The notes beneath the pieces are model-generated. The model was not told the origin of the DNA, did no database searches, and saw nothing but the letters and a program-made list of their open reading frames with translations. From Stomorhina lunata (Eukaryota; Arthropoda; Insecta; Diptera; Rhiniidae), in the NCBI GenBank assembly GCA_933228675.1, contig OW121744.1:61855928-61919927 (forward strand): a stretch of DNA of 64,000 nucleotides, read 5' to 3'. The position numbers and the translations under genes were made by a program. Shown here in pieces: positions 1 to 11,819 of this stretch (positions are counted from its first letter, which is position 1; every line of letters starts with the position of its first letter).

Positions 1-1675
1 AACGCGTTGAGGGCATAGCAATGAAATTTTTCAGCATTTATTTGATATTTGCTATTTATTGCCGATAATATTACGTAACATTTACGAAGAACTTCCTCAT
101 CAATTCCAGTAATCTTTGAAGTTGTTTCATAATTTTCAAAGAATCGCCTGGCCGTATTACCATCGTTTGTACTGCCATATCCTACAAGTGGTTTGTCTAT
201 GTTTAGACCCGTCATAGTTTTGAATTCTTCCTGAATCCTTTTTTTTCACTGGATCTCATTTCAATCAGTTCCTTATTATTTCTCACGGATTTTAGCTGAT
301 TATCAGGTATATTCCTATATTTCAGATCATATGCTATATGTAGCATAAATTCTAAAAATCGGATACGTGCATGTAGGGGCGATATACCAAATTCCAGAAC
401 CTCTTGATTAATTGCAGTACTAGCTGATGCATCTTCTGAAGTTTGTAGAAATTCCGATTTCTTCTTTCCGCATAATGAGCATTTCCAAGTTGAATGGGTT
501 TCCGTTATAGCGTTGCTTACTTTTCCATCTATCATTGTCAATTGAAGCTCAAAATTTACATTAATCAAATATCCATGTATGTCTATGCAGACTGGACTCA
601 AATTGTCTATTGAATATTTGATATCATCAACCCAATTTTTTGTGCTTGCTGCATTTTCTTTTAAATATTCGAATCTGATCGGTCTGCAAAATGCCTTTGA
701 TCCTGGAGATGTGTTAACCCACACATATTCAGTACGCTCTTTTGATGTGGATGGTTCAGAACGATTCTTTCTTAATCTTAGTGGTACTAGGGATGCCATA
801 AAAACGCTTCTGTAGTCATTTGTGTTCTGATGAGATGTTGATTGTTTGTATTCCGGTAATCCAGATAAACCGTCACATCCCCATTTACATATTAAAGTTA
901 AGTCCTTGTTGTCAAGTTTCTTGGCTTCTTCTTCAGACAATGTAGTAGATATCAGCCTTGATGCCGTATTTTCCAATAATTTTGATAAATCCACAGATGC
1001 ACTTTCGTCTCCTATCACGTTTGTTGGTATTAAGTTTTTTTTGGTTTTTAATAACGCATTATATCCTGGTAAAATTGAGTGTCCTTTGTCTCGTAATGCC
1101 TTACAGAGTTTAATATATTTATTTTTACTCAATTTCAACTCGAGCATAAGAGCAAGTGCTTCTTCCTCCGAAAATTCTGATTGAGAAGAAGGAGTTGGTA
1201 TACTCTTAATAATTCGCTTAAGACGTTTAGGAGAAGCCTCTGGGAGAATATCTGCTATTTGTTTAGCTTCAGCTGGTTGATTATTTCGTTTGAGCACTTC
1301 CTTAAAGGAATCTTTGATTTCAGTATCCGAATGAGTAGAAAGAACTTCGGATAATCGCATCTTTTTAGATCTTTCTCCGAGATCATCATAGTTTTTTAGA
1401 GGGGCTCCAGCACCAGAAGTTTTAAGCTCAATTGAGTCCTTCAGCCAGTCTTTAAATTTAGATTCAAATCTTTTTAAACAGTAATTAACCGACTTAATTT
1501 TAAGTTCAAATAACTTTACAAATTTTACGACTTTGTCTTCCTCACTATTGAGAATCATGGAGTTAGTTTGACTTTTAGCATATCGCATGATTATTTTAAT
1601 TTTTTCTGCTCTCGAACTGCTTGGTTGTTCAAAAAGAATATCGCACAACACTTTAAATTCCAATGTTATAGCCAT
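1..1675 (-). pseudogene. Transib (RAG1-like) transposase, copy A, frameshifted and truncated
   Basis: The start is an ATG at 1675 on the minus strand. About 480 codons are open and carry the first catalytic aspartate in GCDGLSG (about residue 268), the second in MIDGKV (about 383) and a CxxC zinc motif (399 and 402). A run of eight A on the coding strand (T at 239-246) then shifts the frame, and the frame ends at 212. The C-terminal part continues in another frame (238 down to 1) and runs out of the window before the HKxLxH zinc ligands and the catalytic glutamate region. Transib transposases perform cut-and-paste transposition and are the family from which the RAG1 recombinase is thought to descend. 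As read, the copy is inactive unless the homopolymer length is a sequencing error. Confidence 0.88.
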
Positions 1676-2225
1676 GATGTTTTAACTGTTAATAGCAGTT
1701 ACATTTAAAACTTTCTTTTTTATATTAAAAAAAAACATTTTTTATATATACCTGTATCCAAAGAATAATAAAGAAATCAATGAATTAATGTATTTTTTAC
1801 CTCTAAAAATAGGTGCATATATAACTCAACCAATATGTGCGTCTCGTAAAACCTACCTGTATGGAGGTGAGTAACCATATCCTTTCTGACCATTATGAAA
1901 AACCCAAGTTGTAACAATTTTTACCTATTGCATTAACTTTCACATTAAAAAACATTTTATAACCTTAACATAATTTTGCAATTTTTTCAAATACACCAAT
2001 TTTAAATACCGGAAAAATGCCTTTAAATCTTATTTTAAATAAATTGTCACACTGTTACTATAAAAGTACTCTTCTAATTAAACTTTTGCTACAAATTATG
2101 GATATATTACCTTTACACTGTTATCAAAATCGGTGCCTTACTCGTACTTACTTATTTAGAATCTTTTACTAAAATTTTATTTTTTAGCTTGGAACAAAAG
2201 GCAAAATCGAATAAAATTTTTTTAA

Positions 2226-3646
2226 GTCATTCTTATAATGTTTTCTTTAAAAAAATAAAAAACTATTTATATCTTTTTGAAGAAAATATTTGTTTATTAG
2301 CGAAGGATCATTGTCATCTTAAAAATAGTGAAATATTTGAGTATGATAATTAACTTTATATGCACAAATTCATCACTTATATTTAAATAAACAGTGTAAA
2401 AATGCTACGGGGGCCAAACTTTTCAGAGTTTTTTAAGACTCGGTATTAATGCTTTATATACATGTTTAGTATCATTAGATCGGGAAAGACTAGGAGATTA
2501 GCACTAAGTAAAAGTTTTTTTTAAGTGCGTTACTTTTTTTACACTTTGTATCGTAAAACAAAAAAAAATTGTTTTTCTGCTTTTTTAAGGAAAATATTTT
2601 TAATCTTTGATATTCTGTGGAAATGACATGGATAAAGATATTACAATGAAATTTTGTAGTAATGTAGACCAATAAGATGTAAAAGCAATAGACTAAAAAA
2701 AATTCCCAATTTTAACTTAAAAATTCCCCAATTCCCAACTGGGGAAAAAGGTGTTTCAAAAAATGAGTTTTTTTACAAATATGGCAACACTGTCTCTATT
2801 TGCAGCGCGTTTCAGAAAAAACTTTTCTAATCAATAACAGATATATTGGAAAATATGAACATTATAATTTTTTTCAAATCGGTGCTTTGCCTTTTGAGAA
2901 ATTTTTGTTTAAACTAATTTTTTTTTTTACAAATTGCCATTTTTTGGAGAGGACATGTGCGAGGACCAAAAGTCCAATTAGCAAGAAATTTGTTTTATAC
3001 GCATTCTCATTATGTTTTCTTTTAAAAACTTTAAAAATCTTTTTATGTTTCTTAAGAAAATATTTTTTTATTAGTGAAAAAATATAGCTATCTTTTGGGG
3101 AAAAACTAAAAAAAAGCGAAATTTTTTGTAAGTTTCAACTTTGAATATTTTTAACTTTTAAACAAAAGAAGATTTCTATAACTAACTTGCACAAAAATTA
3201 TTCAGAATTTTATTACAAATTTAAAGAATATTCTTAAAAAATTTTTGGTCCTCAGATGCGTCCACCAGATCAAAAAAAGCTTAAAAAAAGAGGTAAAAAA
3301 TCAACCTAAAAATTCCTTTTTACCCAAATATCTCGAAATCCAAAGGAGATAACCTACACATTTAAGCATATTTTTTGTAGATCTTCTCAAGGACAACTTA
3401 AGTTTAAAATTTCTTTTCAATCCATACATAAATGGATTTTTGGCGAATTTTTAAAAAAATCGAACACCCGAGGTGACCAACTTTGAAGGTCCATCAATCA
3501 CTCTCCCGACCCCTCATGGACCAGTGCTTTTAAAAACCAACTCAAATACTCCTTGACTACCACCATGTCAAATTTCATTCAAATATCTCCAGTCGTTCAA
3601 AAGTTACAGAATTATTTCCAAAAAAAAGCGTCCGTAAACCACTGTG
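2226..3646. repeat. Right terminal inverted repeat of Transib copy A
   Basis: This 1.4-kb stretch is the reverse complement of 52292 to about 53685 and matches about 56400-57805 directly. It carries no credible gene; the small frames inside it, such as 2800-3087, recur only because the repeat recurs. The outer tip reads GCGTCCGTAAACCACTGTG. Positions 1676-2225, between transposase and repeat, are non-coding element interior. Confidence 0.85.
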
Positions 3647-3690
3647 CGTTGGTCAAAAAATGGCTTTTTTGCAGCAGAACTACCATAGTG
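3647..3690 (-). mobile_element. Remnant end of a Transib-like element (N family)
   Basis: Read on the minus strand from 3690, it starts CACTATGGTAGTTCTGCTGC and continues with a T/A-rich stretch. It matches the left end of the non-autonomous element at 35276 and the one at 25889. Transib copy A has inserted about 44 bp inside this end. The heptamer-like tip CACTATG agrees with the CAC-W-R-TG ends of Transib elements. The rest of the host element is not visible in the window. Confidence 0.65.
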
Positions 3691-4086
3691 CCACGTGTGG
3701 GTTTTCTGTGGTTAGTCTCAGATTTATAGGTGTTTTTGGGAGGTATGTTCAAATATTGGTCGAAATTTGCGGCAGCTCTATGTTAGACACCCGAAATAAT
3801 AAACCGATTTTATCCAAAAAGTAAAGGGACAAAAAAATAGTATATCTGACTAACTTCATTAAATTATCTTTAAATCGACTCAAGGAGTGATTCTGAGACT
3901 TAATAGTACGTTCAGGTTTGTATCAAATTCAATTTAGTCAGCTTTTACTCATACAAACTCAATACTTGATGATCCAAACCTGACTCGTATATTATGCACA
4001 TGGGGGCTTTAAAACAATTACAAGTCAGACACATATTTAGTTTAATAAATATGCCATTCAATCACAAAATATATATATACATATAC
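3691..4086. other. AT-rich non-coding stretch
   Basis: No open frame, RNA gene or repeat shared with the rest of the window was recognised here. Confidence 0.5.
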
Positions 4087-4250
4087 GCTAGGGTGCACCT
4101 TATTTTACGATAATGCGAAATTGAACCGTAACTCCCCCTAGTAATATTCTATGTAACATAAAAACGTGCTATGCAAGTTCAAAATTGCATAAGGGGAACA
4201 CGTGCCGCATCCGTCCACAAAGTGTTAAACTTTTTTGTATGTAAAAAATT
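4087..4250 (+). mobile_element. MITE end, TA-GGGTGCACC family
   Basis: The stretch begins TA-GGGTGCACCTTATTTTA. About 100 bases match, in reverse complement, the right end of the complete MITE at 14341-14820, including the segment AAATTGAACCGT. The TA start suggests a Tc1/mariner-type target, which is inferred only from the end. The opposite end of this copy was not found. Confidence 0.6.
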
Positions 4251-4257
4251 GGGAGTA

Positions 4258-4313
4258 TTTTTGCCCATTTGCTTGTTTTATGATACTGGAAAGCAAATAC
4301 ATATGGGCAAAAA
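4258..4313. repeat. Imperfect hairpin
   Basis: The left arm (4258-4274) contains GCCCATTTGCTT. The right arm (4291-4313) is AAGCAAAT, then a six-base bulge, then GGGCAAAAA. The stem is 8 plus 9 bp with a 16-base loop. The motif CATATGGGCAAA in the right arm recurs at 8481, 9799 (inverted) and 32470. Confidence 0.6.
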
Positions 4314-4426
4314 TCAAACAGTTTTTATTCCTTTGAAACCGACTTTCAACTCGAATAATTGTTGTACCCTTAGAAGTTCGGAAAATCTAATTACAGATCT
4401 TGAACTAGCAAAAACTTCTGTATACT

Positions 4427-4735
4427 GAACACAATATCGTAGATGCGCAAATTTGCGCTTCTATGCGTAATTGGCACGCAAATTAAAAAAAAAACGTTAA
4501 AAAATCGATTGAATCATTCAAGTTTTTCTTTATATTTCGTCTTCTTCTGCATTTGTTTTAACATTTGGACCCAAGTCGTTGTTCTACGAAATAGACACCA
4601 CACTTAGGGGATAAATCCACTTTCCTCTAAATTTTAATTTTGTCACTTCTAATACTTCTTAATGACTGCCAAAATTTGAAGCTCGTTTTCGCCACTTTTT
4701 AACTTTTTTCATATATTTTTTGCCAAAACTTAAGC
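4427..4735 (+). repeat. Dispersed repeat, inverted partner of 32950-33256
   Basis: About 300 bases align in reverse complement with 32950-33256, with scattered substitutions. Both contain the palindrome GCGCAAATTTGCGC or its degenerate form and the segment CCAAGTCGTTGTTCTACG. No coding capacity is seen. It is probably part of an unnamed non-autonomous DNA element. Confidence 0.65.
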
Positions 4736-5704
4736 TCCCAAACACCTCTGCTATCTTCATATATACATATATGTTTTAAAATCCACCCAACGGTTAAGAA
4801 GTTATAAAATAATTTCTATTTTTAAACCATCCCACTGTGCAGCGTTACAGGTTTAAATTTTCCACCTTTAAGAAAATAAACTTTAAGGGATGACAGCTCA
4901 ATTCTTGACATTTCTTTATTTGACAGCCAATTTACTTCCTAACTTCAATCTAACCTACCTTGTACATCTTGATAGAACACAATAAAATATTTTTGTTTGC
5001 ACATTTAAGATGTCCTACTTAAAGACCTCTAGGTCCTTCTCCATTGCCAAACTCCACTAGACATCTGACAGTAATATACCTATCCATTGAAAAACTTTAG
5101 TTTTAATTCTCGATTTTGTCATTGATATCAATTTTAATTCTTCAACATTTTTACATGGATTCACCCATTTAAATAAATTTATTATTCGTTTTTTTTTTCC
5201 ATAATTGTTTCTTTTATCGATTTGCAATTCATTCGCTGCGAGCTTTACATTGACATATGCAACTTCCTTCTTCCACCGTTTGTCTGTGTGTGTGTTTGGA
5301 TTTTCAAAAGAAAGTCGAGGTATATAATTTGAATTTTTGATGAAAAATTGTATAAAGAAAGTTTGTCGTTGGGTGGTTTCTTTTCAAAACTGCATACGGC
5401 AGCATATGGCGCACTTGGTAACAAATTAAAAATGCAAATGTTTATACAAGAATTTGTTAGACTTTAAAGCAGAAAAGTTATGAATTATTTATTATATGTA
5501 TTTTGTTATGAGTATGAGTTCAAAAACTGTTCAATTCAATATAAGAATATTGATTTGTGATTATTTAATGCATTTGTATGTATGTATGTAGTTATGCACG
5601 TAATTCTTTAAAATGATGGTTATCAATTTCATTTATTTTATAAAATTTGCAATTTTGTTCTCAATTATGCAATAAGAAAATAAAGAATAATTGTATGAAT
5701 TGTT
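4736..5704. other. AT-rich intergenic stretch with a GTAT microsatellite
   Basis: No gene was recognised. A short (GTAT)n tract lies near 5575-5592 and a GT tract near 5285-5296. Confidence 0.5.
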
Positions 5705-7690
5705 TTAATTGTTATATCGCTTTTGAAGGCAACTGTTAAATAATGTTATTCATTTGGAATCAGTCAATATTTGATCATATCTTCTAAACAAGATCTACTT
5801 TCATATTAAATTTAAATTAGACTAAAATCACAAGAAGGATTGTCAATTTGAGTACTTTTTTTACAAATTTCGTTTTAATTATACAAAGTATAATTACAAA
5901 AAGTAAATTTTTGAAAAATTTCTATAAAAATATAAAATTTTTGAAAATGTTCATATATAAAAAGTAAATTTTTGAAAAATGACCTATAAAAAGTAAATTT
6001 TTGAAAATTTTCTTATAGTCAACTTTTTTTTTAACTTTTCTATAAAAAGTAAATTTTTGAAAAATGTTAAAACTAGAACCATTTTGAGCCTTTGGGTACG
6101 CAAGGGTAAATTTGTATAAAAAATGTAACTAAAGGCTTTTTTGAACGATTTGTTGAATTTTTATTCAAATATTTTAATAAAAACACGTAGTTTTTAGTAT
6201 GTTTTTTGAAAAAAATTGAATGTTTTAAAAACTTTACTTTTGACCCTGGTAACAATAGGGTTAATGACATCCGATTTCAAACAAAGTTCACATATATATA
6301 TCGCTTTTGAAGGCAACTGTTAAATAATGTTACTGGTATGGATTCAGTCAATATTTGACCATATCTCCTATACAAGATCTACTTACATATTCAATTTAAA
6401 TTAGACTAAAATCACAAAAACGCTGTTTGATAAAGGGCTTTTATCAATTTGAATACTTTTTTTTTACAAATTTCATTTTAATTATACAATGTATAATTAC
6501 AAAAAGTAAATTTTTGAAAAATTTCTATTAAAATATAATATTTTTGAAAATTTTCTTATAAAAAGTAAATTTTTGAAAAATGTCCTATATAAAGTAAATT
6601 TTTGAAAATTTTCTTATAAATAGTCAACTTTTTTAAAATTTTCTATAAAAAGTAAATTTTTGATAAATGAAATTTTTATAAAATGTTATAACTATTTTGA
6701 GCCTTTGGGTACGCAAGGGTTAATTTGTATAAAAAATGTAATTAAAAGCTTCTTTGAACGATTTGTTGAATTTTTATTCAAATATAATAATAAAAGCATG
6801 TAGTCTTTAGTACCTTTTTTAAAAAATGAATATTTTCAACTCGGCTGTGGTCGAGGGCGCTAAGTGCTGATGACGTCCTGTGGCGGGACAGAAATTGCAA
6901 TCCACTGAGCTGCGTCAAAAATGATCATTTTCAGTATTCTCCACAAATATTACTTTCAAAATTTTCTAATTAATTAGAAATAATGAACTTAAGCCTGATA
7001 TAACATAATTTCCATCAATTTTCAAAATTTTACTTTTGACCCTGGTAATAATAGGGTTAATGACATCCGATTTCAAACGAAGTTCACATATATATATCGC
7101 TTTTGAAGGCAACTGTTAAATAATGTTACTGATATGGAATCAGTCAATATTTTACCATATCTCCTATACAAGATCTACTTTCATATTCAATTTAAATTAG
7201 ACTTAAATCACAAAAACGCTGTTTAATAAAGGACGTTTGTCAATTTAAGTACTTTTTTACAAATTTCGTTTTAATTATACAATGTATAATTACAAAAAGT
7301 AAATTTTTAAAAAATTTCTATAAAAATATTAAATTTTTGAAAATTTTCTTATAAAAAGTAAATTTTTGAAAAATGACCTATAAAAAGTAAATTTTTGAAA
7401 GATTTCTTATAAATAGTCAACTTTTTTATTTAATTTTCTATATAAAGTAAATTTTTGAAAAATGTTAAAACTAGAACCATTTTGAGCCTATGGGTACGCA
7501 AGGGTTAATTTGTATAAAAAATGTAATTAAAGGCTTCTTTGAACGATATGTTGAATTTTTATTCAAATATAATAATAAAAACACGTAGTTTTTAGTACCT
7601 TTTTGAAAAAATTTAATATTTTAAAAATTTTACTTTTGACCCTGGTAATAATGGGGTTAATGACACCCAATTTCAACCAAAGTTCACATA
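5705..7690. repeat. Three tandem units of about 590 bp
   Basis: The unit starts with TATCGCTTTTGAAGGCAACT at about 5715, 6299 and 7097 and ends with the stretch around ATAGGGTTAATGACATCC. Each unit holds several short copies of AAAGTAAATTTTTGAAAAAT in succession. Units 1 and 3 are about 585-600 bp; unit 2 is about 800 bp because of an insertion. Small open frames here are repeat artefacts. Confidence 0.85.
6838..7020. other. GC-richer insertion in the second tandem unit
   Basis: About 180 bases interrupt unit 2 and are absent from units 1 and 3. The first 70 bases (about 6838-6910) are clearly GC richer than the surroundings, including GTGGTCGAGGGCGCTAAG and GTCCTGTGGCGGGACAG. The second motif can fold: GTCC and GTCCCGCC-like halves face each other. 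No target duplication or identity was established. Confidence 0.5.
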
Positions 7691-8478
7691 TATATTTCTA
7701 CCCATCGAAACAATAATAATTATAGTTATGTTTATAAAAACTGCTAGAATATAACATTTCACGTGTTTTCTTAAAACTTTGGTGAAAAATTGGGTTTTGT
7801 CCAAATCCTTTGACTTTAAGTCGCAGGTACGGCTAAGCCGTTAGAGATATCGATTTAATTCTTTCTTTATACTAATCTGCAGGGTGTTTTTACTAACACC
7901 CTGGAACGTTTTTTTAGTTTTTTTCGAATTCGTTTAACAAACTATTGAAAAAACCAAAACAGCAGTTTTGAAAACGGCATGAAAAATAAATATTTTTCTT
8001 CGTCCTATGCAAAAGTGACGTTAGCCCATTGCAACAAAAATGGATAATTAAATATCTTGAGGTCTCATAATAGTAAAGCCAGTCAATCGAAATTTATTAA
8101 AAAATAATAAATTTTTTTATTGCATATGTTCAGGAGCGTCTTCAAGGACGTAAAATATTTTGGAAAATCCTTAATAATTAGGAAAGCTTTCAACCGATAT
8201 TAATGTATTATATCTCGTTGGAAAGTCTATTTTGTTATCTGTAGCATGCTGATAAAAATGTATTCAAAAACATATTCTAAGTAGAAACATTTTGAAGAAA
8301 TCTAAAGAAGCCCCTCAGTTTTCCTATATAACTGGGATGTCCAAACTTTGGCGTCAAGCCGGCACGCTTTCCCGATATCTGATCTGAATGAAACTTTGTA
8401 TTTGGATCAAATGTAACAAATTTGGGGGGTATGTCTTTTGGCAACGGCTTTCAGTTTTTTGGGACACTCTATTATACA
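7691..8478. other. Non-coding stretch
   Basis: AT-rich with no credible gene. No match to the other repeats of the window was seen. Confidence 0.45.
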
Positions 8479-9815
8479 TACATATGGGCAAATCCTTCTT
8501 GACGGACAATACATTTGTACGGATTTTGTTGTACTTAAATGTATCCCATAGCCGTACTACACTAGATATCTTTGCACAGATTTCTGAGAATATTAGCTCA
8601 TCGATTGTGCTATCGAATGGCATTTCTCAATTTACATACTTCTTTTGGAGGAAAAAGATATTCGCTTTTAAAGTGTTGTGACGGACGCTACAAAAAATGG
8701 AAGTGACTTTTTTTTTCAACACCTGTTTTTGTAATTTTCATCAAATCGGTCATAGTAATAAAAAAATTGTATATACATTATAGAAAGAGGAAAATCAGAG
8801 GATTAAAAAACAGCTTTTAAAAAATATTTTAAAGTTGCCAGTTTCACCAAAAATCCATAAATGAACGGTTGCGGACGCTACGTGACGGACGATACAGTTT
8901 TTATTTGAATGTTTTTTATTAGGAAAAAATTCATGTTTCATATTTTTTTAAGGGTTCGTAAATCAGTGAAAATAATAGTATTATTTGTTCTCGAATTTCA
9001 TCTCCTTCCTTTTCATGTTAGCGGTTAAAATGCGATTTTTGGGCACAATTTAATATTTCCCAAAATTCTGAGCCTAGATACTCTAACATCTAGGCTCAAA
9101 AATAAAAGAAAATCAAATTTCAAAATCATCAAATTTGCCCCACTGTATATTTTTTTAATACCTAATATCTTTAATTAAATCTGTGGATATAGACAGTGTT
9201 ATTGGTTTATGAATAAGACAGACATGTGTTCGTAAATTTTGTATTTAATAAGAATTATTTTGTAAAAAATATATACTGTGACGGACGCTACACACTTTTC
9301 TATACATATTATACTGTAAAATGCTATATAAGCATCTATTGTTAGCCTAATGTAAAGCATGCTATAAGTCTCTTTACGAACCAAGTGGAGAAAAAAGAAA
9401 AATTGCACTAGTCAAATTAAAAAACCTTTATTTCTGTGACGGACGCTACACACTGTAAGCCATTTTTTACTTGACGTTATTTATATCACTCCAATTACTT
9501 TTGATGGGGTCTTTTACATCTAATTGTATAAAATTAAGCAGACTTTGAGCCCCTACTAAAACTTGATACTAAAATTGATGTTTTTCCGATTTTTATGATC
9601 TTTTTAAAAACCTATTATTTTAAAAAATTTATAAAAACTCGAGATAGGTGCAAATAAGTACCTGTCATACACGAAGAGACCAATCAAAAATTGTATCCAC
9701 TATATATTCTTAAGGATCAATATGTGGTAAATTTTTTCATAAGCACAAATATGTGATTTTGACAGTTTTAAAATTTTGTCCTTATTTTAATGTTTTTCGG
9801 ATTTGCCCATATGTA
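8479..9815. mobile_element. Possible element bounded by 17-bp inverted repeats
   Basis: TACATATGGGCAAATCC at 8479-8495 is repeated perfectly inverted at 9799-9815. Between them lie five copies of a GTGACGGACGCTACA-like motif. No transposase frame is present; overlapping frames at 8354-8623 and 8388-8681 look fortuitous. No target duplication is apparent, so element status is an inference from the inverted repeats alone. Confidence 0.45.
8499..9453 (+). repeat. Interspersed GTGACGGACGCTACA motif, five copies
   Basis: Copies lie at 8499-8512 (TTGACGGACAATAC), 8678-8692 (exact), 8882-8896 (GTGACGGACGATACA), 9278-9294 (exact, followed by CA) and 9436-9453 (exact, followed by CAC). A partial copy GCGGACGCTA lies at 8871. 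All are in the same orientation, spaced about 180, 204, 396 and 158 bp. The surrounding sequence is not obviously repeated, which sets this apart from an ordinary tandem array. Confidence 0.8.
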
Positions 9816-10309
9816 TTTTGATATTAATTTCAAAATTTTTTCATTCTGTCCCATAGTGCATTGTTTTCAATCAATCACTTTATTATTAAGGGTTTCATTC
9901 AATATAAATTTATGTTTGATATTTGATATTCATAATTCATTAATTTCGATTGATTTTACAGATGAACAAAACTTGTTACACCCCGAAATACATCAATCAA
10001 TTCTATTATTATAATTTCCGAAAACTATTCGGTTGATATGAATCTTATGTAGGAGAGAGGATACAGATTAATTATCCTTTTTATTAGAATAACAAATAAT
10101 ATAATTAACGCTTTCCAATATTGTGGGGTCTTATCAGTTGGAAGGATAATTCGATAATAAACAAATACAAAAATAATTAATTCTGTTAACAAAATAATAG
10201 GGGAATTTATTATTAGCAAGTAACAAGGGCTATAGTCGGTCAAGCTCAACTGCTTGATACAAAGGTCAACAAACGCGGACTAATTACATTGTGATTGATT
10301 TTGGTATTT
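9816..10309. other. AT-rich intergenic stretch
   Basis: No gene recognised. Short frames at 9790-10014 and 10025-10249 have no recognisable domain. Confidence 0.45.
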
Positions 10310-10425
10310 TTCTGTGCAATGTTACTATGAATTTATATGGAAAATAAAAAATTTTAAATCAAATTTGCTCAAAACTATGTTTTTTGACATTGGCCCTTTT
10401 AGCACCAAGCCACAGATTCAATGTT
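10310..10425 (+). repeat. Dispersed repeat shared with 24325-24420
   Basis: The segment containing GAATTTATATGGAAAATAAA and TTAGCACCAAGCCACAGAT recurs at 24325-24420 in the same orientation with a few changes. Its family is unknown. Confidence 0.65.
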
Positions 10426-10439
10426 GCTTTTTTCCATGC

Positions 10440-10765
10440 TTAAACTATACATAGTAAGTACATAGTAAGTCGATGGGTGATGAGTCCAAAGACACAAGCT
10501 TCGATTGTATAGCAAGCCGCTCGATCCGAGACAGACAAGTACAATTATCTTACCCTTAGACCAAATACGTTAGAATGGCTTCAAGATAACTCCGTCTCAT
10601 ATTAGAGCCGACCTAGAATCCCACACGGGTTGTTTACCGCCAACTAGGCTGATCAGGTTACCAGGATGCACCAGGAGGAGGTTAGAGTAAGAATTGGATA
10701 CAGTTCTTACCTGGTAGGTGGAGCCGCCAGGCAACAGCCGCATCCCATTACATTCCTAGTTTTTG
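10440..10765 (-). mobile_element. Isolated RTE-type retrotransposon 5' region
   Basis: This stretch aligns with 29130-29490 and, in reverse complement, with 16190-16330, which are the untranslated 5' regions of RTE copies. Shared landmarks are the segment ending GCCGCTCGATCCGAGACAGAC, the segment AGACCAAATACGT and the region around ACCAGGATG. No endonuclease or reverse transcriptase follows, so it is a fragment of the 5' end only. Confidence 0.7.
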
Positions 10766-11819
10766 AGATATAGCGTTATTTTAATATGGAGGAGGTTGTG
10801 GAGTAAACAGGGTAAGGATTTGAACACTCATTTCACACATTTACTCATGTGCAAAAATTCCTTTTTATAAAAATCTCGCACACAGTCATGGGTATTAACA
10901 AATTTTTCTTGTACATTCATCTCTTACTCGTGTTGACAAGAGTAAACTTTTTCTACACAAATCACGATCAACTAAAAAATGAAAATCACATTTTGTGTGC
11001 CACTCACAAAAAATATTTTACACGACTAGCGCACGACTTGCCCGTGAGTGGCACATTAGAAGAAATATTAACTAAATTTCTGTTTTGTTAAAGAAAAGAC
11101 AAAAACAAAAAATACAAGAACAAAATCAAATTATTGCAAAAAAATAAATGGTTCGAGAGAACAGAGAAATAAAATCTCTCGGTTTAAGAAACACAGCGGG
11201 AAATATCGCAAGGCCTTTAAACAAAAGTGCATAGAAATACATATACATAGGTATTTTTAATATTTTGATATTTTGTTTTTGATATTTTGAAAAAAATGAT
11301 TCTGTTCTTTATTTATCTGTTTTTTATTTATCAAAAACCGCATTGATAAATAAAAAGTATTACATTATTTATTTTTCTGCAATTTTTTCACAGTACAAAT
11401 CTCTAGGCCTCGTAACCGTAGATTTGTCCTGCTGAATGTAAAAGACTCAATTGTAATTAACTAATAATGATAATTAACTAAATTAAAAATGAATGAATGA
11501 CAAATGTGGATGCTCATGCGCCTGCTTATGTTGAAGTTTAGTTTATTCGTGCGCATGAGGAAATGATTTTTAAATTTTATTCACTCTTCACGCGCGAGAG
11601 TTGTATAAGTTAATCTTTAGTCATAATTGTGTGTAACAAAACAAAAAAACATTACTCACAACTCTTGAGAAAGTGCTGAATTTAGACAAATGAGCTTCAC
11701 ACTCGTAAATATTTTCTTACCCTGGGAGTAAATATTCGCTTAACTTAAAAACTGTATAGTTTATTGAATTATTAAAATAAAATGGAATTAACATAGTTAT
11801 TATTTATACTGCAAAATGG
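10766..11819. other. AT-rich intergenic stretch
   Basis: No gene or known repeat recognised. Tracts such as TATTTTGATATTTTG near 11255-11290 are low complexity. Confidence 0.45.

Larger units (their letters stand above)
1..3646 (-). mobile_element. Transib transposon copy A, left side cut by window edge
   Basis: Positions 1-3646 match 54173-57805 almost base for base, which is the right two thirds of the complete Transib copy B. The transposase reads leftwards. The element ends at 3646 with CACTGTG, i.e. CACAGTG read inwards. The next five bases, CGTTG, are the expected right target duplication, but the left flank is outside the window. Copy A keeps a 14-bp stretch near 3275-3290 that is deleted in the right terminal repeat of copy B but present in the left repeat of copy B, so copy A is the less damaged right end. 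Confidence 0.9.

Noticed and set aside
579..1184. Plus-strand frames of 78 and 112 codons, repeated at 54753-55358
   Set aside because: They are antisense shadows of the Transib transposase; the minus-strand frame carries all recognisable motifs.
2800..3087. A 95-codon frame found three times (also 52852-53139 and 56974-57261)
   Set aside because: It lies in the long terminal repeats of Transib and is very rich in Phe/Leu/Lys from T/A runs. Conservation follows from repeat identity, not from selection.
4171..4428. An 85-codon frame as a small gene
   Set aside because: It spans a hairpin and the junction of two dispersed repeats and has no recognisable domain.
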